Assembly (NCBI GenBank): GCA_028564705.1
Contig: JAPXFQ010000249.1
Location: 1,736,001 to 1,800,000 of the forward strand
Reading direction: 5' to 3'
Source: Apricaphanius iberus
Lineage: Eukaryota; Chordata; Actinopteri; Cyprinodontiformes; Aphaniidae
Length of the DNA: 64,000 nt
A program made the translations under genes and the position numbers. The notes under the pieces were generated by a model. It saw nothing but the letters and a program-made list of their open reading frames with translations, was not told the origin of the DNA and ran no database searches. Below, one piece after another: positions 11,756 through 23,309 of the stretch (positions are counted from its first letter, which is position 1; each line of letters begins with the position of its first letter).

Positions 11756-12445
11756 ATGAAAGCAAAGCTGGAAATCTTGGCCCTAATACTGGGCTTCCTT
11801 GGCCTGTTTGGGACTATAACGATTACTGCTCTGCCTACATGGAAGGTCTCTGCCTTCATTGGGGCTAATCTTATTGTCATGGAGGAGCTTTGGGAAGGCC
11901 TGTGGATGACCTGCATCAGACACATTGACATCAGGATGCAGTGCAAGGTCTACGACTCATTGCTGATTCTCCCAACCGAGCTGCAGGCAGCCAGGGGATT
12001 AATGTGCGTCTCCATCGCCCTGGTTTTCATCGCCTTGATTGTCACAGCTTGTGGAATCCAGAGGAGCAACTGTTGCCGTGACAATACGAAGAGCAAAAAC
12101 ATTACTTTGGCCTTTGGGGGGTGTTTGTATTTGCTTTCTTTTCTGACCACACTCATTCCTGTCAGCTGGGTGGGTCACTCGATTATCAAACAGTTTTACA
12201 ATCCAACTGTGCTGGAAGCCCAAAAACGAGAGCTTGGAGAAGCCATCTTCATTGGCTGGGGAACTGCTGGTGTGTTGCTGGCCACCGGAATCATCCTGCT
12301 CTTCAGATACAACAAACGACGATCCAAAGAAGAAGAGAACTACAATGATCCATATCTTATGGAGGAAAAGAGCGTTGAGAAAGAGGATAGTTTATATCTC
12401 GCCAAAACAGGTTCCAGCTTACACAGAGTCCAAGAGTATGTGTAA
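11756..12445 (+). CDS. Claudin 1 of 5 (claudin-17/8-like)
   Basis: This intronless gene encodes a 229-residue four-pass tight-junction protein. TM1 starts right at the N-terminus (about 5-25). The first extracellular loop carries the claudin signature W29, then G48-L49-W50, C53 and C63, followed by K64, the charged position linked to anion selectivity in CLDN17. TM2 is about 81-101, TM3 about 118-138 and TM4 about 164-184; the second loop contains PVSW and FYNP. The tail is short (about 45 residues) and ends in EYV, a standard claudin PDZ-binding end. ELWEGLW resembles CLDN17 (RLWEGLW), but the overall family is shared with CLDN8, so the exact ortholog is open. It is the most divergent of the five and the nearest to tiam1. 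ATG was chosen because TM1 begins immediately after it. Confidence 0.92.
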   Translation: MKAKLEILALILGFLGLFGTITITALPTWKVSAFIGANLIVMEELWEGLWMTCIRHIDIRMQCKVYDSLLILPTELQAARGLMCVSIALVFIALIVTACGIQRSNCCRDNTKSKNITLAFGGCLYLLSFLTTLIPVSWVGHSIIKQFYNPTVLEAQKRELGEAIFIGWGTAGVLLATGIILLFRYNKRRSKEEENYNDPYLMEEKSVEKEDSLYLAKTGSSLHRVQEYV

Positions 12446-12486
12446 ACAATTGTTAAATTTTTTAAGGGTAACAGCATTGTTTTTCA

Positions 12487-12492
12487 AATAAA
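12487..12492 (+). terminator. Polyadenylation signal of claudin 1
   Basis: AATAAA lies 42 bases after the stop codon of the claudin at 11756-12445. Confidence 0.6.
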
Positions 12493-12499
12493 GTACACC

Positions 12500-15400
12500 A
12501 ATCAACCTAAAAAACTTCACAAGTTGATTTACACGTGTCTGTAAAATTAAGGGTTTTAGTGACTCACAGGCTATTTTCCTACAAGCGGTACCATTCACAA
12601 CTCTCTTTTTGCCACTCAACCATTTTTTTTACATAAAAAGGATTAATTTATTAAGTTAGTGGATATTTGTTTAATAAATGCACTTATACCTGTATTGTCT
12701 AAACATTTCTCCGTTCTAACAGAGAGAAACTAATTTTGTTAAATGCCTCTTGATGATTTTATCTTTTCACCTCTGGAAAATATGAACATGCAACAAAGCT
12801 CACTGTATATTAAAACAATATTGTTCGTGCATCAGACAGCAGTCATTTCTCTTGCACATACGTGTTTATCCTGTCCTTAAAATCATTTGCTAACATTTAA
12901 CCAATTTCGTTAACTGCACAAGACTAGCGCCACCAGTCTTAAGCATTTCTTAAAATGAATTTATTAACAATGCTTTTAAACTATATTACTGTTCAAAACA
13001 AAACTCTATCAAGAGAGCTCATTTTATTTTAGTTTATTATTAGTAAACAATGAACTTTGACGGTTATATTTCACAACACAAAGAAAAAACATTAACAACT
13101 AACCAATATCATATTACATAGTGATATGCTTAGTGTAAATTTTAGCACAACAATAACAACAAAAAAAGTACTATTTATTTATTTACAAATTAAAAAGCAA
13201 AAATAGGTCCAAGATCAGTCCTAACCACAGAAAAATGTTTACTGGTATAACTTACACAGATTCGAAGTTATGACCTTAATGTGAGAAGTATTTACACAGC
13301 TTTTCACAAGTCTATTATATGTAATTAATATATTAACATTATCTTTAAAAGGTGAACGTGTTCAAGTGAAAACACAGCAGACTGAACATGTCTAACTTGA
13401 GAAAGCATTCAGTATTTATTATTCACAGTATTCATTTTAAAATAGGATGTTAAATGTAATTTTCCTGACATCAATTGCCACTGAGCTTCATCTCTTCAGC
13501 TGCTCATCATGCACAGTGTTTTTTTGGAGTACTATGGCAAACGATTTTAACATCTAATTATAAGATGAGGTTTATTTAATTATTATAGTTTGCAAAAGCA
13601 ATCAATCCTTTGAGTCAACATTTAAAAAACACCTCTATTCAAAACTAATTTCCTTAAGTAGACAATCATTAACATAAATTCAATTTTATGAAACCAAAAA
13701 CTAAAACTCTACCATAAAACTCTCTCCATAAAAAGATTATTTGATATTTTTGAAACTTATCCAGACTGAATCAGAGTTGAGCCACAGAACCATCAAAAAC
13801 ACATCCAACATTGAACGTACCACGGACACATTGGCATTTACCCATGTTAATCAGGATTCCTTTTTGGGCTTGAACATTTCTAGTCACCAGTTCATCACAT
13901 ACAAAATTGATAAGCCACAACCACATTACAGCGTTTGTCAATAAAGAAACACACATGGTTTAAACTGAATTCAAATGTGGTTAACTACAAACTTAGACAA
14001 AGAACATCAAGGATAAATTCTACAGGTACAAGTTGTGGCAGAAATGTCTTTTCAAAAGATTGAGAACAGATTCCTCCAGTTTTTGACAATTTATTACAGC
14101 TTGTTTAAAAGGAGGAACAGTGACCACAAAGCATTTGCATAGGCTGACCTGCCCAACCCAAGCAGACACAAACATCACATCATAAAGCTTGTGCTGATGT
14201 ATACATTAAATACGTATATTTCAAGTTAACAAAGGCTGCTCACTTCTAGAGTCCTTGTGCATCTCACTCTGTTCATCTACCTGTAAGACCTACTGTTTAC
14301 TGACCAGCCGTGTTCCCTAGAAGACAAACAGTAGTTTGTTTGGGAAAACTACAACAGATCATCACTCCCTACTGTCACTTAACAGAATATGTCTCACAGT
14401 CTGCACATGCTACTGACCCCTTCTGTGTCACCTAAATATAAGTGCATATGACAATTTAAAATCAATCACATATTTTCTCGCACACATATTTGGACTTGAA
14501 ATTTTAAAAAGTGTGGAAATCTTTTATATCTTTTCTTTAAAAAGTGTACACATCTTCAAATGATTTTACCTACTGAGAACAAATACATACATAAACATAT
14601 TGCAGGACTTGCATTTACATACAGCAAAGCATAGATTCAGAATTTCAACAATAGTTATAAGAGTGTAGTTGTTTACCTTCATAGTCATATTGAGATGAAG
14701 ATTAAAGTTGGGATATCTGACATTAATTTAAGCATACATAATTAGAAATAACTAAACAGACAAATGGCTGGCTGTTTAAGTAAATTAGTCCAGTGTTTTT
14801 GTTACCATCAGCTCAGGCAGCCACAGCTGACTTATGCCTTTGCATCACATGCTGTTCTAAAGATTTGCTCGAGCATGCATAAGCAATTTAAATTCAATAA
14901 AGATGCATTTTAACAGCCTCTAACTTTTTAACTCTGAATTTTGTGACAACCTTTTACATCACCAACATAATCCTGCAATCCAGCAATGTGGGAGAAAATG
15001 TTTGTAGTTTTTGTAAAAATTTTGATTCAAGTCAAAAGACTTGAATAAAAATTGGAGGAGACTTGTTTTAGTCATACTTACCACTCAAAGCATTTTACAC
15101 TAGAGCCACATTCATCTAGCCTGGCTAAATCAAGACCCTGATCTATAAAGATTAAGGGTCTGGCGACGAGTAATGAAAAGTGCGAAACTCAAGGGGCGGA
15201 ACCAAGCATGCATTTGAAATTCTCACTGCATGCAATTGGATAACGGCACGACCAATCACAATACACAGCGTGACGTATCTAGAGTGAGCTACTAGCAGAG
15301 CTAACTGGTAATTTAAACTCTTGGCGTATCCAATCGGCAAAACAGCAAAAACGTCCTTCTCGCAAACGAACAATTTGTGGGCAGTTTTCTGTTAATCTAT

Positions 15401-15725
15401 TTGATGAAAAGCCAAGTCTAACTCGCTCATTGTAGCGGCCAAACCCGTTTCAGTAAGCCGGTGTTCATCTCTAGCCATCTTTCAATGTTTACGAAATGAT
15501 TCAGGACGTCGCAGCGCTGTCGTCATCATCTTAACTCGCCTCTGGCATCAGATACACCGATTTGATTGGTTCCCCGAACTGCTTACGTAAAGCATTAATG
15601 TGGATCAGTGCTCATTGTAAAAGCGTCTTGCAGAGACAGTTCAAGTTGTGCTCTCACGAGACCTCTGGATTCCTAGGGTAACATTCACTCATTTACATTC
15701 ACAAACACAGTCATGCCAGAGAAAA
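12500..15725. other. Intergenic, no gene recognised
   Basis: This long AT-rich stretch has only short chance ORFs. The part 15160-15660 is more GC-rich with several CG dinucleotides and may be old transposon DNA. I found no exon, RNA gene or clear terminal repeat. Confidence 0.45.
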
Positions 15726-16500
15726 GAGAGAACTCCCACGTTCTTGGTACTTCTGGGTTCTGAATTGCTTGCAGTTCTACTCTGGCTCCGTATGAGGGCG
15801 CTCTCATGATGAGTGCACAATGAATGGAAGTCTATGGAGTAATACCCATCAAAATCCACTTTTCTCAGGATATAATTTTCTGTCTAATAATTTGAATTTT
15901 TTTTCCGAAAGGAGATGCAAAGAAATTACATATTGCTGGGTGTTAGATTTTTTAGAGTCACTTATTTGCTTAAAAAAGTAATTTAAACTGTCAATGACAT
16001 CATACACATCGTACGACCAGAGATACGGCTTTACGGCAATCCTTATTTTTTTGTTTAAATTTCACAGTACATACATAATCATAGGCAGATAACAGTGCTA
16101 GCAACAAAAAAAGTTGTTAGGTTGAAAAAAAAAACTTGGTGAAAAAATCCGCCTTAACATTTTGGTACTGCATCGGATGCCACAATGCCGTCAAGAGGTA
16201 CATCTGGTTGTAATCAGTCCTTCACTGACCAATCTGCAGCCATTAGCAAAATGCTAACGAGTTAAGGGCAACAACAACTCAACCTGTAAGAAAACAAAAG
16301 GACATATGTACTCATTCATTCAACTTTCGACGTATAACCCATCTTGAACTTGCAAAACCTACTATCAAATCTTAGATTTCTCAAGGGCAATTGGGAGAAA
16401 GAGACAAATTTAGCCATCTAGCTCCATAGCATCCCATTCATCTTGCACTCACGGCGATCGCCCCCGATGGAACTCTGTTGGAACTGCAACCAACATTTCG
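15726..16500 (+). repeat. Inverted-repeat element, copy 2 (both arms)
   Basis: This is a fuller copy of the element at 4129-4700. Its left arm (about 15767-15839, containing gagtgcacaatgaatgg and ending tctatggag) is inverted at the right (about 16422-16492, beginning ctccatagcatcccattcat and ending ggaactgcaacca). The arms are about 70 bases and imperfect. There is no coding capacity, so it looks like a non-autonomous DNA transposon. I could not assign a superfamily or find a clear target duplication. Confidence 0.7.
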
Positions 16501-16639
16501 TTACAATGGGACTGAATGGAGAGTGGCACGACTCTCCTATCTTTGGTCATACACAGATACAGAGCTCCTTAGGCAACTTGGGGTTAAGTGCTGTGCTCAG
16601 GGGCACATCCTTAGCAAGCTTAAATAATTGATTTAAACA

Positions 16640-17245
16640 AAAACAAAATGAATATACTCTACCTTGAAAAAGTGGAAGCATTAATCATTTATTTTCATCA
16701 ATCAACAAAATGCAGTGATAAATAAAAGAGAAATCTAAATCAAATCAATACAATTCCTCTTCAAAACGCATCAATTCTTCTAGGTAGACTTGCACACAGT
16801 TTTTTGAAGGAACTCGGGAAGTAGGTTGTTTTAAACATCTTGGTGAATGAACCAGAGATCCTCTGTTGATGTAGGCTTTCTCACATCCTTCTGTCTCTTC
16901 ATGTAATCCCAAACACACTCAATGATGGTGATTCAGGGCTCTGTGGGGACTGTGCCATCACTTCTAGGATTTATTGTTCTTCTTTACTCTGAAGATAGTT
17001 CTTGATGACTTTGGGTGTATGTTTTGGGTTGTTGTCCTGCTGTAGAATAAATATGGGGCCAATCCTTTGCCTCCGTGACGGTTTTGCATGAAGGATAAGT
17101 ATCTTCCTGTATTACTCAGGATTGAGAACAACATTAATCCTGACCAAATATCCAACTCCATTTGTGTGTCAACTAAAAATGTGAACAAAAAAATTACTGG
17201 CAGTTGATGTTATCCAACACGTTGACTATTTGTGCAGCTGTTTCC
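16640..17245 (-). pseudogene. Tc1/mariner transposase fragment
   Basis: Read antisense, this gives broken pieces of the C-terminal half of a Tc1-type transposase: QQDNNPKHTPKV (second catalytic Asp) near 17040, then IIECVWDYMKRQKDVRKP in a shifted frame. Stops and shifts are frequent. No terminal repeats were identified. It belongs to a different Tc1 lineage from the element at 9843. Confidence 0.65.
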
Positions 17246-18066
17246 TAAAATCGATCAAAACTGTTAATCTGTTTTATTTTTTGGACTTGTATGACAGTAA
17301 ATGCACCATTTCTGACTGATTGCATATCACATGTGAAGTTATCACAAGACAGAGATAAAAAACACTTGAGTGTGTCAGCAATGAGGTGAGAACGTCTGGC
17401 AAGTGAAACCAATCCTGCTCATGTTTCTGCACTCAACACCGTCTTACCAGCTCACTTTACATATAAACTTTAGAGGTGTTAGCAACTGTGATCGGCTTTT
17501 AGCTTGTTAACATATTTGATCACTGGATATATCTAAAAAATTGCCGCAAGCATCTTTACAAATGTATTTATATAAATAAAAATGTTAATGTTCTGAAAAT
17601 CTATCGGTACTGAAGGTTAAATATAATCATTTTCAAGACAAGAGAGGCCAATTCATGAACCATGTTTACTAGATTTTTCCCCCAATGCTTTTGAACATCT
17701 AAATTATACAAGGTATATTGTCATGCTAGTTTTCCAGCTCTATCTTAACAACAGAAATTGTTGCGCTTCAGCTTTAGTTATTAAATTATGTCACTTTTGA
17801 AAGAAAACAGTAAGTAAGTTCCTAATCACAACAGCAAACAGTTGATTGAAAGACAGGGCAGTTTCATTTGCAATCAAACAGGAGCACTGCTTTGTCTGCA
17901 TTTATCTGATGGGTGCAGGGTGGATTAACCAGTTAGGCTGCATTGCAGCATTTGCATATTTTTGTGGGTGTATATGGTCTGTTGCATGTCCTTTTCTTCA
18001 GACTTGCCTGTGGAGCTGTGAGAGTAAAGCCAGAGAGGAAATATTTGGCTTTTAGAGCTACCTACC
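17246..18066 (+). promoter_or_regulatory. Upstream region of claudin 2
   Basis: This is non-coding sequence before the claudin at 18067. A tatatgg stretch lies near 17970, about 95 bases before the ATG, and could be a TATA-like element. That is a guess from position. Confidence 0.3.
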
Positions 18067-18951
18067 ATGGCCTCTTACACAGCATACAGTGGCTATACCA
18101 AGCCACCAATGTCCTATGCTGGGTCTTATTATGATGAGAACTTACAAAAGCCACCCATGGCCTACACAGATTACCAGGACTCTGTTTATGAGGAAAAACA
18201 GAAAGCTGAGAGGAGGAAACGCCGTAGTGAAATCTGTTGCGAGATTGTGGCTCTTGTCATAGGTTTTGTCGGACTGATTGGAGTAGCAGCGGTGACTGGC
18301 TTGCCCATGTGGAAGGTAACAGCCTTCATTGAGGAAAACATCATTGTGATGGAAACTCGTTGGGAAGGTTTGTGGATGAACTGCTTCAGACAAGCCAACA
18401 TAAGGATGCAGTGTAAGGTATACGATTCCCTGCTGTTCCTGCCACCAGATCTCCAGGCAGCCAGAGGTCTGATGTGCAGCTCGGTAGCTCTCACAGCTAT
18501 TGCCCTGGTCGTTTCAGTGGTGGGAATGAAATGCACCAAGATGGTAAACCATCATGCTCGTACAAAACACATTGTCCTTGTGGTTGGAGGATGTCTCTTC
18601 CTCATGGGCTGTGTCACTACCCTGATCCCAGTGTCCTGGACTGGCCATGTCATCATCATGGACTTTTACAACCCTCTGCTGATTGATGCCCAGCGACGAG
18701 AGCTCGGGGAGGCTCTGTACATCGGCTGGGTGACTGGAGCCTTACTTTTCGTAGCTGGGGTGATCCTGCTGTGCCGCCATGCTCCCCGCACCAACACAGA
18801 AGATGAGGCGGTTATGTACAGCACCGCTGGAAGTGTCTACCAACCTGCATACCCATACCAGCCGTACACATACCAGCCAGAATACAGCTACCAACCTGCA
18901 TACTCCGCACCCCCACCAGGATCTGTGGTGTATACTCCGACTCAGTACTAG
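18067..18951 (+). CDS. Claudin 2 of 5, with tyrosine-rich N-terminal extension
   Basis: This intronless gene encodes a 294-residue claudin-8/17-group protein. Unusually, about 56 residues precede TM1. The extension is rich in Tyr and contains a duplicated unit (KPPMSYAG..., KPPMAYTD...), followed by a basic stretch (KQKAERRKRR, 44-53) on the cytosolic side of TM1. The claudin core follows: TM1 about 58-78, W82, GLW 101-103, C106 and C116 with K117 next, TM2 about 135-155, TM3 about 169-189, PVSW, FYNP and TM4 about 218-236. The tail (237-294) is rich in YQP repeats and ends TQY rather than the usual YV. There is no Met between residue 31 and TM1, so a conventional short claudin N-terminus cannot be produced from this exon. 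The core is closely related to claudins 3-5 (WEGLWMNC, YNPLLIDAQRRELGEALYIG). Confidence 0.92.
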   Translation: MASYTAYSGYTKPPMSYAGSYYDENLQKPPMAYTDYQDSVYEEKQKAERRKRRSEICCEIVALVIGFVGLIGVAAVTGLPMWKVTAFIEENIIVMETRWEGLWMNCFRQANIRMQCKVYDSLLFLPPDLQAARGLMCSSVALTAIALVVSVVGMKCTKMVNHHARTKHIVLVVGGCLFLMGCVTTLIPVSWTGHVIIMDFYNPLLIDAQRRELGEALYIGWVTGALLFVAGVILLCRHAPRTNTEDEAVMYSTAGSVYQPAYPYQPYTYQPEYSYQPAYSAPPPGSVVYTPTQY

Positions 18952-19367
18952 GAGGTTTTTGGACTTGATTTTTAAACCACAGTAAAGATTACTCAACTGA
19001 CAAGGACAGTCAAGTAACAAAGACAGGGCATAACTAGAAAAGGCCCATTTACTACTTTAAAAAAATGGGAAAAATATATTCCCAAGACTGAAATTCTTTA
19101 TGAATGTGATTGTTTTGATCATGAAGAATTATGCTGAAAGGCTTTGGTCTTTGTTTTACTACGCCTATTACATGGCCGTTTTGCATCTTTTTTAACATTA
19201 ATGCAGCATTGTTATAATATCTGTGTCTTTACAAAATCTACAGATGTGCTCTTTTCAATTATAATTATGCACTAGACTTTTTTCATACCTGTAGGTAACT
19301 CTTGGTAACTTTTAAGATTGTGTAATTTCAAAACTGATACCTAAACCTAATATCAGCTGTCATACAA

Positions 19368-19373
19368 AATAAA
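19368..19373 (+). terminator. Polyadenylation signal of claudin 2
   Basis: AATAAA lies about 415 bases after the stop of the claudin at 18067-18951 and is followed by an A run and G/T-rich sequence. Confidence 0.5.
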
Positions 19374-19861
19374 AAAAAGGGTGACAAAAGTTGTTTGTTT
19401 CTTCAGTTTAATTTCTTGGATCAATAAGTTATTTCTCCAAAAGCTTTTGTTTGTTTGGGAATCCAGATATTCCTACCGAAACTCCGTTATTTTCACTTAC
19501 AGGTGTGGTATGTTTGTCGTCATAATCATTGTCAGATGACATGTGCCCCAACCAGTAAAACCAGGCCGGTCAAGTATATCGTCTCTCATCTCAATCACTG
19601 AAAAGGTGCAGCTTCCAGATTTCCGTAACAGAGTGAAATGAGGATCTGACATTAAAAAAAGTAAAGGAACAAATGGGAACACACTCATTTATTAATCAGT
19701 TGAAACACACAACAGTGCAGTTATGCAAAAAACAAAACAACAACTCTTAATTTGTCTAATTTTACATTTTAAATCTGTGTTTCCTGTTGTCACTTTAGAT
19801 GATATTACAATGACTTACAGACTTGCAGAGAAAGGTTCAAGTTTATGGTCATCTGGAAATA

Positions 19862-21245
19862 CAGGTGAAACTCGAAAAATTACAATATTTTGCCAAAGTT
19901 AATTTATTTTTGTAAACTTGAAAAGAGAAAGTGCTATATAGACTTGTAAAAATTAGAATCTTTAAGCCTTTATTTATTTTTTTGATTATTATGGCATACA
20001 GCTAATGAAAAACCTAAATTCAAAATCTCATATTATTAGACTATTGTACAAAGGGTCGATATTTTAAGATCAAAGTGTCACACTAATCAACAAATTAATC
20101 CAAAACACCTGTGAATGGTTCCTGAGCCTTTAAATGCCATCTCAGTATGGGTCAGTGGGAATCACAATCATGGTCAAGACTGCTGACTGGATACTTGGGC
20201 AGAAAACCATAATTGACACCCTCCATAAAGAGGGATACCCTCAAAAGATAATTGCAAAAGAAGTTGGATGTACCCAAAATGCTGTATAAAAGCAAATTAA
20301 CAGAAAGTTATGTGGAAGGAAAACGTATGGAAAAAAAGGTAGACCACAGCCTGGAGAGGATTTTCAGGAAAATACCCTTCAAAAGTGTTCTGGAACTTCA
20401 CAAGGAGCCACTGCATGGGCTGGACATGGGCTTTAAATGTCATATTCCTCTTTCCATCCGCTGCTGGTCTGTCTCTCAGTGGTCCAAAATCCTCTTTTCT
20501 GATGAGAGCAAGTGCTGCATCAAAACAAGTGTCCCAAAGTCTAGGGGAAGAATTAAAAAACACAAAATACAAGATGCTGGAAATCCAGTGTGAATTTTCA
20601 ACAGTCTGTGTTGATTTGGGGAGCCATATCATCCGCTAGTGTTGGTCCACCGTGCTTTATTAAGTCCAGAATTATGCACTTCATGCTTCCTTTCGCAGAC
20701 AAGCTCGATGGAGATGCTAACCTCATTTTCCAGCAGGACTTGGTACCTGCCCACACTGCCAAAAGTACCAAAACATAGTTCAATTGACCATGGGGTTACT
20801 GAGCTTGATTGGCCAGCTAACTGGCTTGACCTGGACTGCATAGATAATGTATGGGGCAAAGAGAAAGATGAGGGATGCAGAATAGCTGAAGGCCTCTATT
20901 GAACAATCCTGTTCTTCCATAACACCTAAGCAGGGCTACATGCTGATAGCATTGCAGCAGTAACTAATGCAAAAGGGGTCTGAACAAGTACTGAGTACAT
21001 ATCTATGATTATACTTTTCAGAAGTCCATTTCACTATTTAAAATCCTTGTTTTATTGATCCTATGTAATATCCAATTTTTTTTTTAATTGCTGTTTTCAT
21101 ATTCTGTAAGCCTTAATCATCTAAAATTCTAATAAAGCATGGAATACATCCCCCTGAGTCTTGAGAATATATGGGTCTACATCATATTTTCATCCTTTAA
21201 GCTGAATTACTTTGCACAGTATTCATATTTTTCAAGTTTCACCCG
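19862..21245 (+). mobile_element. Tc1-like transposon, complete ends, degraded
   Basis: The left end is CAGGTGAAACTCGAAAAAT. The right end read inward is CGGGTGAAACTTGAAAAAT. Both are flanked by TA (19860-19861 and 21246-21247). The element is 1384 bases long with a + strand transposase relic. It lies between claudins 2 and 3. Confidence 0.88.
20171..20950 (+). pseudogene. Tc1-like transposase pseudogene
   Basis: The reading starts at ATG 20171 with MVKTADWILGQKTIIDTLHK and the helix-turn-helix segment (KIIAKEVGCTQNAV), then meets a stop near 20287. Later pieces in shifted frames keep ILFSDES, NLIFQQDLVPAHTAK and ELDWPANWLDLDCIDNVWG. The third catalytic motif is altered (DLDCIDNVWG instead of DLNPIENLWG). 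Much of the central DNA-binding region is missing. The copy is dead. Confidence 0.85.
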
Positions 21246-21247
21246 TA

Positions 21248-22427
21248 ACACATAAAGCTACCTTGCCTAACTTCTAAAATAATCAAAACTAACTAAATAT
21301 TTAGGTAAACCTGCAACACAAAAAGCAATACTAAATAGTTTATAGTTATGTGAAACACATTAACTGAAAAAAAATAAACCCTTCAATAAATGTCAGGTGC
21401 ACAATAGATTAGAATACAGTTAAAGAATTGCTACGTTAACCATTTTAATCATTTGTTTAAATTATTAAAATATTTTTCACATTGAAAATCCTGCAAATTA
21501 AAACCACTCAAATTCAGTTTCCCAATTTTTAAAAAAATAAAACAGAAATGTTACATAATGGGTTACATAATCAGAGGGACACTGATGTCTTGACCAACAG
21601 ACAGTCACTGAGACCCTCAGTAAGCGAAACAAGGTCATAAGAAAAAGCTGGGTGTTTGAATTTTATTAGGAAGTTAAGTAGTGGGAAAAACAGAACGATG
21701 AATAAGAAAATGGAAGCTTTGAGAGGATTGCTTAGGAATACGCATTTGGTCAGAATGTAGGGGATTGGTGCTTTATAACCAACCGCTCATAAGATTACTC
21801 AGCTGATGAGTTCAAAACTGTCAATTTCATCCACAAAAGATGGCGACCTTCTTGACCAAGGCTCCTTCGCAAAAGGAAATGTATTTTCCTGGCTAAATAA
21901 GGGTTAAATAAAAAACAAAAACAAAGGCGGAAGCCTGAGTCAAGGAGAAAAGGATCTCTTGTCGGTAGCTCAAAGTCATTGTCTTTTGTTAATTTAATTA
22001 GACATGTATTTAACTGAATAAAACTTTTGAAATCAGTCAACAAATGGTAATATACTATTTTGAAATGATCATCTTATAACAAAATAAATTTTTTTCTACC
22101 CTTAATCCTATCTTGTAAAGAGATATACGTAATGTAAATTGATCCCTCTGAATAAACAAAGTAGCAGTGTACAGAAGCTCCTGGTGTCGGTGTGCAGAGG
22201 TAAAAAAAAACACCCAAAAGATTCGGTCTCCTAGCTACCAATTCCCACCCCTTCCCATTATATCCTAACATCCAGAGGGAAGAGGTTGTACGGCTGAACA
22301 ACCACCGGCTCCTCCTTCATCTAGGTGAACTGCTGCTCAATAGGGAAAAGCTCCTGCTTTGAGTCATATCCAGATAGAGTCCAACTGCTACTGCACCCAT
22401 GAGCTTGGATGAGTAACTGAAGACAGG
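21248..22427 (+). other. Intergenic and upstream region of claudin 3
   Basis: This is AT-rich non-coding sequence. The stretch ggctaaataagggttaaata (about 21892-21911) followed by A-rich sequence resembles a LINE 3' tail. The 22320-22427 part probably holds the 5' UTR of the next claudin. Nothing else was recognised. Confidence 0.4.
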
Positions 22428-23219
22428 ATGGCCAACTCAGCACTGGAGATAGTGGCACTTTTAGTGTCCCTGATTGGTTTTATTGGGGCAGCTGCAAGCA
22501 CCGGAATGCCGATGTGGAAGGTCACAGCCTTCATTGGGGAGAATATAATCGTGTTTGAGACCCGCTACGAGGGCTTGTGGATGAACTGCTTCCGTCAAGC
22601 TGACATACGCATGCAGTGTAAGGTCTACGACTCTCTGCTGTATCTTCCACCTGACCTCCAGGCTGCAAGAGGGTTAATGTGCTGCTCTGTGGCTCTGGGT
22701 GGCCTTGGTCTGCTGATCAGTTTGGTCGGGATGCAGTGCACATCATGCATCAGGAACAACGATCGAGTTAAGAGACTGGTCCTCATCATTGCAGGAAGCA
22801 TGATTATAATGGCTTGCATTTGTGACCTTGTTCCTGTGTCCTGGACAGCCCACGTCATCATCAGTGACTTCTACAACCCTCTGCTGATTGATGCTCAGCG
22901 CAGGGAGCTTGGAGAAGCCCTCTATATTGGCTGGGTGGCAGCTGCTTTCTTACTTGCAGGAGGATGCCTGTTTATCTGTTGCAATATACAGTCCGAAGAC
23001 CAACGATCAGACAGGTACATGTACTCAAAAGACTTGGACTACAGGGCCTACACCCCACAGTCAATGCAGCCACTGCAGCCATTGCAGCCTCTACAGCCCC
23101 AGCAGCTGGTGTTTATCCCTCGATCCGAACCTCAGCCGATGCTTTCAAGACAACCATCAACAGTCTACAGTTACCAATCCAGATACCCCTCTGTACACAG
23201 TGGGGTTGCGTATCTATGA
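22428..23219 (+). CDS. Claudin 3 of 5 (claudin-8-like)
   Basis: This intronless gene encodes 263 residues. TM1 starts at about residue 7 (MANSALEIVAL...). The signature residues are W30, G49-L50-W51, C54 and C64 with K65 after it. TM2 is about 82-102, TM3 about 117-137 and TM4 about 166-185. The second loop has PVSW and DFYNPLLIDAQRRELGEA. The tail is about 78 residues, longer than in mammalian claudin-8 (total about 225), and contains a QPLQ repeat (about 214-226) followed by a Ser/Tyr/Pro-rich part. It ends AYL, a hydrophobic end that may still bind PDZ domains. Tyr replaces the usual Trp before EGLW (RYEGLW). An AATAAA lies just 8 bases after the stop (23228-23233). Confidence 0.93.
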   Translation: MANSALEIVALLVSLIGFIGAAASTGMPMWKVTAFIGENIIVFETRYEGLWMNCFRQADIRMQCKVYDSLLYLPPDLQAARGLMCCSVALGGLGLLISLVGMQCTSCIRNNDRVKRLVLIIAGSMIIMACICDLVPVSWTAHVIISDFYNPLLIDAQRRELGEALYIGWVAAAFLLAGGCLFICCNIQSEDQRSDRYMYSKDLDYRAYTPQSMQPLQPLQPLQPQQLVFIPRSEPQPMLSRQPSTVYSYQSRYPSVHSGVAYL

Positions 23220-23227
23220 AGAGCTAA

Positions 23228-23306
23228 AATAAACAACAGCAGAGGGCTTTATAAGCTTGGCATGGCGGTGAAATATTTTATTATCAAGGTAAAAACATTT
23301 AATAAA
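23228..23306 (+). terminator. Polyadenylation signals of claudin 3
   Basis: AATAAA occurs at 23228-23233, almost touching the stop codon, and again at 23301-23306. The second is the more plausible signal for a normal 3' UTR. Confidence 0.45.
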
Positions 23307-23309
23307 AGC

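Noticed and set aside
18186..18539. 117-codon - strand ORF inside claudin 2.
   Set aside because: It is a shadow of the conserved claudin core and mirrors similar shadows in the other claudins.
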